A program made the position numbers and the translations under genes. This document shows, piece after piece, positions 48,083-55,731 of a DNA stretch of 64,000 nucleotides. The notes beneath the pieces are model-generated. The model was not told where the DNA came from and did no database searches. It saw only the letters and a list, made by a program, of their open reading frames with translations. Position 1 is the stretch's first letter, and every line of letters begins with the position of its first letter. Origin of the DNA: Verrucomicrobiota bacterium (GTDB lineage Bacteria; Verrucomicrobiota; Verrucomicrobiia; Limisphaerales; JAEYXS01); assembly GCA_023431185.1 (NCBI GenBank), contig JAEYXS010000037.1:1-64000 (forward strand). Direction: 5' to 3'.

Positions 48083-51000
48083 ACGCCATGACGCGAGTGC
48101 TGATCGTCGATGACAAGGAGGAGAACCTCTACTACCTCCGTGCGTTGCTCATGGGGCATGGCTGCCAGGTGGATGAGGCGCGGCACGGGGCCGAGGCGCT
48201 GGTCAAGGCGCGGCAACGGGCGCCGGATTTGATCGTGTCGGACCTCTTGATGCCGGTGATGGATGGTTACACCTTGTTGCGATATTGGAAGGCCGACCCG
48301 CAACTGAAGAAGATACCGTTCATCGTTTACACGGCGACCTATACGGAGGCGGAAGATGAGCGGCTGGCCTTAAGTCTTGGGGCGGATGCGTTCATCCTGA
48401 AGCCGGCCGAGCCCGAAGATTTTCTGGCCCGCATCCGGGAAGTGCAGGCGAACGTGGCCGCTGCTGTGCCGACGCTGCCCAAGCATAGTTTGGGAGATGA
48501 AAAGGAGATGTTGAAGGTATACAGCGAGACGCTCATCCGCAAGCTGGAGGAGAAGATGCTCCTGCTGGAGCAGGCGAACCAGGCACTGGAGAAAGACCTG
48601 GCGGAGCGCAAGCAGATGGAAGCGGCCTTGCGCCGGGGGGAGCAGGAGCAGCGGCAACTGGCGCAGGAACTGGAGATCGAAAGGGCCCGGCTGGCGGAAG
48701 CGCAGCAGGTGGCCAAGGTGGGCAGTTGGGAGACGGATCTGGCCACCCTCACGGTCAGTTGGTCGGCGGAGACGCACCGGATCTTTGAGACCGACCCGGA
48801 AAAGTTCAAACCCAGTCATCCAGCTTTTTTGGAATGCGTCCATCCTGAGGACCGCCAGATGGTGGATGAGGCGTTCGTGAATTCTTTGAACCGGCGGGAG
48901 ACGTCGATGATCGATCACCGCATCGTCATGCCGGACGGGCGGGTCAAGTACGTGGAGGAACGCTGGCAGGTCTTTCACAACGCTGAGGGCCGGGCGGTGC
49001 GGGCCTTGGGAACCTGCCGGGACATCACGGAGAAGCGGTTGGCAGAACTGGAGGTTCGCCGTTCGGCCGAGCTGCTGCGGGCGGTGGCAGACAGCTCGCC
49101 CGATGCCATCTTCGTAAAGGATCGGCAGGGCCGTTATCTGCTCTTCAATGAGGGGGCGGCGCGCCTCGTGGGGCGCAGTGTGGCGGAGGTGCTGGGGCAG
49201 GACGATTCGAGCATCTTCAGCCAGGAGGATTACCGGCTCATCCGTGAGCACGACCGGCTGGTGATGGAGACCGGCCAGCCGTGCACAACGGAGGAAGTGC
49301 TGACGGCTGCCGGGGTGACGCGGACCTACTTGGCCACCAAGGCGCCTTACCGTGATGCGTCGGGAAACATCATCGGCCTCGTCGGCATCTCGCGTGACAT
49401 CACCGAACGGCGGAAGGCGCAAACTGAGGTGGCCGAGGCGCAACGCTTCAGCCAGCGCCTCATCGAGACCTCACCTGTCGCCATCGTCACCTACAAGGCT
49501 TCAGGTGCGACGGTCATGGCCAATGCGGCCAGCGTCAAGATGCTGGGGGCACCGAGCGAGGAGGCGGTCAAGGCGCAGAATTTCCGGCAGATCGAATCAT
49601 GGAAACGGACCGGTCTGTTACAAACGGCGGAGAAGGCGCTGGCCAGCGGCCAGCCACAGGAGCAGGAGATCAAGACCGTCAACTCGTTCGGCAAGGAGGT
49701 CTGGCTACATTGCCGGCTGGTGCCGTTCAGCTTTTCTCAGGAGCAGTATCTGCTGGGTTTCTTTGATGACATCCGGGAGCGCAAGCAGGCGGAAGAGGCG
49801 GTGCAAGCCAGCGAGGAACGTTTCCGCCAGCTCGCGGAGAACATCGAGGAGGTGTTCTACAACTATGACCCGGTGAGCGGACGGCTGCTGTATGTCAACC
49901 CCGCCTTTGAACGTATTTGGGGGCGTAGTTGTGCGAGTTTGTATGCCAATCCGGTCTCGTATCTGGAGGATGCCCACCCGGAGGATCGTCCGGCGGCGGC
50001 AGCGGCCTTCGAGCGCCAGTTAGCCGGGCAGGACACGGATGTGGAATTCCGCATCTTTCGGCCCGACGGCAGCATCCGCTGGGTGAACGAGCAGGCGGCA
50101 CCCGTGCTGGATGGGCAGGGGAAGGTCACGCGCATCGTCGGCACCGTGCGCGACATCACGGAGCGCAAGCTGGCGGCAGAAAAGATGCGGGTCAATGAGG
50201 AGCGCTTCCAGTTGCTGGCCAAAGCGACGAAGGATGCCATCTGGGACTGGGATCTGCTGACGAACAAGCTGTGGTGGGGTCAAGGTTTTGAAACGCTCTT
50301 CGGTTTCCGCCGGGAGGAGGTGGAGCCCACGATTGATTCATGGACCAGCCGGGTGCATCCGGAGGAACGGGAGGCCATCGTGGTGGATGTGCAGCGGGTG
50401 ATCGCGAGCGGGGAGGCCAGTTGGTCGGGGGAGTATCGCTTCCGGCGGCAGGACGGTTCGTACGCCTATGTGCTGGACCGCGGATATATTCTCCGGGATG
50501 CGGAAGGCAAAGCGATCCGGATGATCGGAGGCATCACAGACATGAGTGAGCGGCGCGAGGCGGAGGAGAAATTGCGCGACCAGGCCACCTTGCTCGACAA
50601 AGCGCAGGACGCGATCTTGGTGCGCGATCTGGAGCACCGCATCCTGTACTGGAACAAGAGCGCGGAAAGGCTTTATGGCTGGACGGCTGAAGAGGCCATG
50701 AACCGGCTGGTATCCGAGTTGTTTTATAAGGACACAACAGCATTCCAAACGGCAACGGAAGCGACCTTGAAAGAGGGCGAGTGGGTGGGCGAGATCGAGC
50801 AAAGAACGAAGCAAGGCGAGGACATTATCGTGGAAGGCCGATGGACGCTGGTGCGTGACAAGCAAGGGCAGCCCAAATCCATTCTGGCCATCAACACGGA
50901 CATCACCCAGCGCAAGAAGCTGGAGCAGCAATTCCTGCGGGCCCAGCGGATGGAGAGCATCGGTACCCTGGCGGGCGGCATCGCGCACGACCTCAACAAT

Positions 51001-52074
51001 GTGCTGGCCCCTATCATCATGTCCATCGACCTGCTCAAGCTGGAGGAGACGAACGCGGAGCGATTGCGCATGCTGGAGATGATCGAGGGCAGTGCCAGCC
51101 GGGGCGCGGCGATGGTGGGCCAGGTGCTGTCGTTTGCCCGGGGACTGGAGGGAAGACGCATCGAGGTGCAGGCGCGACATCTTATCAGGGACATCATCAA
51201 GATCGCCAACGAGACGTTCCCCAAGAACATCCAGGTCTTGAGCCGCACCGACAAGGATTTGTGGTTGCTCAAGGCGGACCCCACCCAATTGCACCAGGTT
51301 TTGCTTAACCTGTGCGTGAATGCCCGGGATGCGATGCCTGACGGCGGCCAGATCACCATCACGGCGGAGAACATGCAGGTGGACGCCCAGTATGCGGCGA
51401 TGAACATCGAGGCGCGCGAGGGCCCGTATGTGAAGATCGAGGTGGAAGATAGCGGCACGGGCATACCTAAGGCCATCATCGAAAAGATATTTGACCCCTT
51501 CTTCACGACAAAAGAAGTGGGCAAAGGCACCGGGTTGGGGTTGTCCACGGTGCAGGCCATCATCAAGAGCCACGGTGGCTTCATCCGCGTTTACAGCGAG
51601 CCGGGCATGGGGGCCAAGTTCCGCATATACCTGCCGGCCCAAACCACCGGCAGCACCGCCGAGCATGGCGGCATCCAAGTGAAGCTGCCCCGTGGTAATG
51701 GTGAAACCTTGCTGGTGGTGGATGACGAGGCCTCGATCCGGCAGATCACCAAGCAGACGCTGGAGGCTTTTGGCTACAAGGTGCTGTTGGCCGCGGACGG
51801 TTCCGAAGCGGTTTCCCTCTACGTCCAGCATCAACAGGAGGTGGCGCTTGTGCTGACGGACATGATGATGCCGGTCATGGACGGGCCCGCTACCATCCAG
51901 GTGTTGAAGCGGCTTAACCCACAAGTGTTGATCATCGGGGCCAGCGGCATCAGCTCCAATGGCAAGGTGGCGCAAGCAGCCGGGTTGGGGGTGGTGCACT
52001 TCCTGCCCAAGCCCTATACGGCGGAGACATTGTTGAATGCCATCCATGAGGCTTTGTTCCCGCCGGCCAAATGA
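48079..52074 (+). CDS. Hybrid histidine kinase, REC-PAS(n)-HisKA-HATPase-REC
   Basis: A 1331-residue cytoplasmic protein. Residues ~5-125 are a receiver (Asp55 in LIVSDLLMPVMDGY), ~145-210 a coiled coil, and ~213-945 about six PAS/PAC units (WETDLATLTVSWSAETHRIF, PDAIFVKDRQGRYLLFNEG, YNYDPVSGRLLYVNPAFERI, WDWDLLTNKLWWGQGF and others). The kinase core has MESIGTLAGGIAHDLNNVLA with His970, then NLCVNARDAM, DSGTGIPKAI and GTGLGLSTV. The C-terminal receiver (~1200-1325) has Asp1261 in LVLTDMMMPVMDGP. The H-box is of the IAHDLNN type, different from that of the upstream kinase. With a receiver at each end, the protein can both take and give phosphate; no DNA-binding output is present. Confidence 0.94.
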   Translation: MNAMTRVLIVDDKEENLYYLRALLMGHGCQVDEARHGAEALVKARQRAPDLIVSDLLMPVMDGYTLLRYWKADPQLKKIPFIVYTATYTEAEDERLALSLGADAFILKPAEPEDFLARIREVQANVAAAVPTLPKHSLGDEKEMLKVYSETLIRKLEEKMLLLEQANQALEKDLAERKQMEAALRRGEQEQRQLAQELEIERARLAEAQQVAKVGSWETDLATLTVSWSAETHRIFETDPEKFKPSHPAFLECVHPEDRQMVDEAFVNSLNRRETSMIDHRIVMPDGRVKYVEERWQVFHNAEGRAVRALGTCRDITEKRLAELEVRRSAELLRAVADSSPDAIFVKDRQGRYLLFNEGAARLVGRSVAEVLGQDDSSIFSQEDYRLIREHDRLVMETGQPCTTEEVLTAAGVTRTYLATKAPYRDASGNIIGLVGISRDITERRKAQTEVAEAQRFSQRLIETSPVAIVTYKASGATVMANAASVKMLGAPSEEAVKAQNFRQIESWKRTGLLQTAEKALASGQPQEQEIKTVNSFGKEVWLHCRLVPFSFSQEQYLLGFFDDIRERKQAEEAVQASEERFRQLAENIEEVFYNYDPVSGRLLYVNPAFERIWGRSCASLYANPVSYLEDAHPEDRPAAAAAFERQLAGQDTDVEFRIFRPDGSIRWVNEQAAPVLDGQGKVTRIVGTVRDITERKLAAEKMRVNEERFQLLAKATKDAIWDWDLLTNKLWWGQGFETLFGFRREEVEPTIDSWTSRVHPEEREAIVVDVQRVIASGEASWSGEYRFRRQDGSYAYVLDRGYILRDAEGKAIRMIGGITDMSERREAEEKLRDQATLLDKAQDAILVRDLEHRILYWNKSAERLYGWTAEEAMNRLVSELFYKDTTAFQTATEATLKEGEWVGEIEQRTKQGEDIIVEGRWTLVRDKQGQPKSILAINTDITQRKKLEQQFLRAQRMESIGTLAGGIAHDLNNVLAPIIMSIDLLKLEETNAERLRMLEMIEGSASRGAAMVGQVLSFARGLEGRRIEVQARHLIRDIIKIANETFPKNIQVLSRTDKDLWLLKADPTQLHQVLLNLCVNARDAMPDGGQITITAENMQVDAQYAAMNIEAREGPYVKIEVEDSGTGIPKAIIEKIFDPFFTTKEVGKGTGLGLSTVQAIIKSHGGFIRVYSEPGMGAKFRIYLPAQTTGSTAEHGGIQVKLPRGNGETLLVVDDEASIRQITKQTLEAFGYKVLLAADGSEAVSLYVQHQQEVALVLTDMMMPVMDGPATIQVLKRLNPQVLIIGASGISSNGKVAQAAGLGVVHFLPKPYTAETLLNAIHEALFPPAK

Positions 52075-52154
52075 ACGCAAAAGGACAGGGTATGTGGAAA
52101 ATAAAGGATTGCACCGGGTCCTGCCTTTGGTATCTTTCCGCCTCTTTTCGGTAT

Positions 52155-52172
52155 GACTGCCGTCAGGTAGTC
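52155..52172 (+). other. Hairpin in rpsB upstream region
   Basis: GACTGCC (52155-52161), loop GTCA, GGTAGTC (52166-52172). It lies in the 238-base region between the hybrid kinase and rpsB and may be part of the rpsB leader or a weak terminator of the signalling operon; no T-tract follows. Confidence 0.35.
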
Positions 52173-52253
52173 AAAGCCGGGAAGAGTTGCAACGACCTTA
52201 ATATCAAGCCGTTATCGTGTAGGTAAGGGTGGTCACAACAACACTAAACATAA

Positions 52254-52289
52254 ATCCTGTGTTCCGCAGGATGGCCGGTCCATCCGGTT
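52254..52289 (+). promoter_or_regulatory. Possible rpsB leader hairpins
   Basis: Two adjacent stem-loops precede rpsB: ATCCTG/CAGGAT (52254-52259 with 52267-52272) and GGCCGG/CCGGTT with two G-T pairs (52273-52278 with 52284-52289). Ribosomal protein S2 represses its own operon in other bacteria through leader RNA, so autoregulation here is plausible, but the structure is not one I recognise. Confidence 0.35.
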
Positions 52290-52312
52290 CATAACAAACG
52301 GAAAATAAGTAC

Positions 52313-53131
<819 letters not shown>

Positions 53132-53157
53132 GCAAGACGGACAACTTTACTTGTGCA

Positions 53158-53190
53158 AGAGCCGGCGGGGATTCTCCCTGTTCCGGCTCT
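53158..53190 (+). terminator. Hairpin between rpsB and tsf
   Basis: AGAGCCGG (53158-53165) pairs with CCGGCTCT (53183-53190). It is followed by TCACTGTT rather than a T-run, so it is more likely a partial terminator or a processing/stabilising hairpin that sets the S2:EF-Ts ratio. Confidence 0.5.
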
Positions 53191-53221
53191 TCACTGTTAA
53201 ACGACAACGAGAGAAAATATT

Positions 53222-54052
53222 ATGGCTGAAATTACTGCTGCTGCGGTAGGCAAATTGAGAGAGATGACGGGCGCCGGCTTGATGGACTGCAAGAAGGCCC
53301 TGACGGAAGCGCAAGGCAACCTGGATTTGGCGGTGGATATTCTCCGCAAGAAGAGCGGGTCGATCGCCCTCAAAAAAGGTGGTCGTGACACGAATGAAGG
53401 CGTGATCGCCCAGCACATCCTCGCCGGTTCCAAGGTGGGTGTGATCGTGGAAGTGAATTGCGAGACGGATTTCGTGGGCAAGAATGAGTCCTTCCGCGCG
53501 TTCTGCGATGAAGTGGCCAAGAAGCTGGCGGAGAATCCGTCCGTGGATCTCGAGCCGTTCCGCGCCGAGCAGGTGAGCAAGGTGGGCGAGAACATCAAGA
53601 TCTCCCGCAGCCACCGCATGGAAGTGCAGGGGAACGGCCTTGTGGCCGCATACATCCATACGGGCGCCAAGGTCGGCGTGCTGGTGGAAGTGGGCGCAGG
53701 CAAGGAAGGCACAGCCGGCACGGAAGACTTCAAGCAGCTCGTGCGTGACATCACGCTCCAGATTGCGGCGGCCAGCCCGTCGGCAGTGAACCGCACGGAA
53801 CTGGATCCGGCCGTGGTCGCGAAGGAAAAAGAGATCGCCGAGGAACAGGCCAAGGGCAAGCCGCCGATGGCCATCGCCAAGATCGTGGAGGGCAAGCTGG
53901 AGAAGTATTACCAGACGACCTGCCTTGTGGACCAGGGCTTCGTGAAGCGCAACAGCGAGATCACGATCAAGGAACACGTGGCCGCCGTGGGCAAGCAGCT
54001 CGGTGATGAAATCACCATCCGCCGCTTCGTCCGCTTCCAGGTGGGCGCATAA
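53222..54052 (+). CDS. tsf: Elongation factor Ts
   Basis: Nucleotide-exchange factor that regenerates EF-Tu-GTP, 276 residues, a normal length. It shows the N-terminal UBA-like signature KLREMTGAGLMDCKKALTEA, the second signature VNCETDFVGKNESFRAFCDE, and the dimerisation-domain blocks VAAYIHTGAKVGVLVEV and LVDQGFVKRNSEITIKEHV. The start has GAGAG about nine bases upstream. It lies 90 bases after rpsB and is closed by a hairpin with a T-tract. Confidence 0.98.
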   Translation: MAEITAAAVGKLREMTGAGLMDCKKALTEAQGNLDLAVDILRKKSGSIALKKGGRDTNEGVIAQHILAGSKVGVIVEVNCETDFVGKNESFRAFCDEVAKKLAENPSVDLEPFRAEQVSKVGENIKISRSHRMEVQGNGLVAAYIHTGAKVGVLVEVGAGKEGTAGTEDFKQLVRDITLQIAAASPSAVNRTELDPAVVAKEKEIAEEQAKGKPPMAIAKIVEGKLEKYYQTTCLVDQGFVKRNSEITIKEHVAAVGKQLGDEITIRRFVRFQVGA

Positions 54053-54073
54053 GCGTTCGGCATTGTTTTCAGA

Positions 54074-54106
54074 AGCCGGCTGTTCTTCGGAGCAGCCGGT
54101 TTTTCT
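54074..54106 (+). terminator. Rho-independent terminator after tsf
   Basis: GCCGGCTG (54075-54082), loop of ten bases, CAGCCGGT (54093-54100), then TTTTCTTTTC. A convincing intrinsic terminator that would separate rpsB-tsf from pyrH-frr. Confidence 0.8.
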
Positions 54107-54244
54107 TTTCTTGGGATTTGAGTCTTTTCCCACCCTCTCTGCATTTGACGGACTTGGCCCCCGTTGTTACAACGCTCGCGAACTGATTCGGGAATGCCGT
54201 TTGTGCGGAGCGCAACCAGCCGCACAGTTTTCCGGAATAAATGC

Positions 54245-54982
54245 ATGAAAAAGACGCCTAAATCCAAACTTAAACCCAAGTATCGCCGTGTCCTCCTCAA
54301 ATTGAGCGGTGAAGCCTTGGGTGGCGATGAGGGCACGGGCATCTGCCCGGAAGTGGTTCACGACATGGCCCAGCAGATCAAGGAAGTCCGCGCCTTGGGC
54401 GTGGAAGTCGTGATCGTGGTGGGTGGCGGTAACATTTTCCGCGGTTTGCAGGGGAGTGAGCGCGGCATCGAGCGGGCCACGGGCGATTACATGGGCATGC
54501 TGGCGACGGTGATCAATGCGCTGGCGTTGCAGGATGCTTTGGAGAAGAAGGGTGTGGCCACGCGGGTGCAAAGCGCGATCTCGATGTCGCAAGTCGCCGA
54601 GCCGTTCATCCGGCGGCGGGCGGTGCGGCATCTGGAGAAGGGCCGCGTAGTCATTTTCGGTGGGGGCACGGGCAATCCTTATTTTTCGACGGACACGGCG
54701 GCGGCGCTGCGGGCGAACGAGATCGGGGCGGAGGTCATCCTGAAGGCGACGAAGGTGGACGGCATCTACGACAGCGACCCGAAGAAGAACCCGAAGGCGA
54801 AGAAGTTCGAGAACATCAGCTATATCGACGCGTTGCAGAAGCAATTGAAGGTGATGGATTCCACGGCGTTTTCTTTGTGCATGGACAATAAAATGCCCAT
54901 TATCGTGTTCGACCTGTTCAAGCCGCACAACATCAAGAACGTGGTGCTGGGGGCCAAGGTCGGGACGTTGGTGAGTTCCTAG
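54245..54982 (+). CDS. pyrH: UMP kinase
   Basis: Bacterial hexameric UMP kinase (UMP + ATP to UDP + ADP; pyrimidine nucleotide synthesis), 245 residues from the ATG at 54245. The frame is open upstream to 54164, but this start fits the family and follows a GGAA. Key blocks are RRVLLKLSGEALGG, VVIVVGGGNIFRG (UMP/ATP loop), GDYMGMLATVINALALQDAL, FGGGTGNPYFSTDTAAALRA and KVDGIYDSDPKKNPKAKKF. The N-terminal run of lysines (KKTPKSKLKPK) is a short extension. It is followed by frr after 28 bases. Confidence 0.98.
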   Translation: MKKTPKSKLKPKYRRVLLKLSGEALGGDEGTGICPEVVHDMAQQIKEVRALGVEVVIVVGGGNIFRGLQGSERGIERATGDYMGMLATVINALALQDALEKKGVATRVQSAISMSQVAEPFIRRRAVRHLEKGRVVIFGGGTGNPYFSTDTAAALRANEIGAEVILKATKVDGIYDSDPKKNPKAKKFENISYIDALQKQLKVMDSTAFSLCMDNKMPIIVFDLFKPHNIKNVVLGAKVGTLVSS

Positions 54983-55010
54983 AGATTTTAAGGTATTCAG
55001 GAGAACATTT

Positions 55011-55571
55011 ATGCCAATCGACGATATTTTGCTGGAAGCGGAAGAGAAGATGCAGAAGACCGAAGAGGTCGTGCAGCATGAATTCTCGGGTGTGCGCACG
55101 GGCAAGGCTTCGCCCTCCTTGGTGGAAAACATTTTGGTGGAAGTCTATGGCTCGCAGATGCGTATCCGTGAGCTGGCGGGCATCACGACGCCGGAAGCGC
55201 GCGTGATCATGATCCAGCCGTGGGACGCCACCACGGTGACGGCCATCGAGAAGGCGATCCAGAAGGCGAATCTCGGGCTGAACCCGGTGACGGACAAGAA
55301 GATCCTGCGCATCGTGCTGCCGGAGCTGAGCCAGGAACGCCGTGAGGAGTTCGTGAAGGCCGTGAAGAGCATGGCGGAGAAGGCCCGGGTGGCGGTGCGC
55401 CATGTGCGCCGTGACACGATGGAAGCGCTCAAGAAAGAGGGCAAGGCGGGCGGCGTGACTGAGGACGACGTGAAGGCTGCGGAGAAGGAAGTGCAGAAGC
55501 TGACAGATGATTACATCGCCAAGATCGACAAACATCTGGCGCATAAAGAAAAAGAGATCATGACGGTGTGA
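55011..55571 (+). CDS. frr: Ribosome recycling factor
   Basis: RRF, 186 residues, splits the post-termination ribosome together with EF-G. It matches the family over its length: EEVVQHEFSGVRTGKASPSL, YGSQMRIRELAGITTPEARV, MIQPWD, NLGLNPVTDKKILRIVLPEL and TEDDVKAAEKEVQKLTDDYI. A good AGGAG lies seven bases before the ATG. It is the last gene of the cluster and is followed by a strong terminator. Confidence 0.98.
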   Translation: MPIDDILLEAEEKMQKTEEVVQHEFSGVRTGKASPSLVENILVEVYGSQMRIRELAGITTPEARVIMIQPWDATTVTAIEKAIQKANLGLNPVTDKKILRIVLPELSQERREEFVKAVKSMAEKARVAVRHVRRDTMEALKKEGKAGGVTEDDVKAAEKEVQKLTDDYIAKIDKHLAHKEKEIMTV

Positions 55572-55601
55572 GTCTGTTCTTCAGAATTTGATGAAACGAA
55601 A

Positions 55602-55632
55602 AGGGCCGCAGTGATGCGGCCCTTATTCTTTG
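55602..55632 (+). terminator. Rho-independent terminator after frr
   Basis: AAGGGCCGC (55602-55610), loop AGTGAT, GCGGCCCTT (55617-55625), then ATTCTTTG. Nine perfect base pairs; this ends the translation-factor cluster. Confidence 0.85.
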
Positions 55633-55686
55633 TTGCCGTCAGTCTTTATCAAATCCCGGGCACTTGGATGACCTAGGCTCCGGCGC

Positions 55687-55708
55687 GGACGGCTGAGGAC
55701 AGCCGTCC
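55687..55708. repeat. Palindromic dispersed repeat, copy 2
   Basis: GGACGGCTG, loop AGGA, CAGCCGTCC: a perfect nine-pair stem with four-base loop, next to CCTAC. Read on the other strand it aligns with the unit at 23510-23536. It lies between two convergent genes. Confidence 0.65.
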
Positions 55709-55731
55709 CTACCTTTGGGATTCATCGCGAA

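Noticed and set aside
52075..52312. A tRNA or small RNA gene upstream of rpsB
   Set aside because: No cloverleaf and no CCA end could be formed. Only short hairpins are visible.
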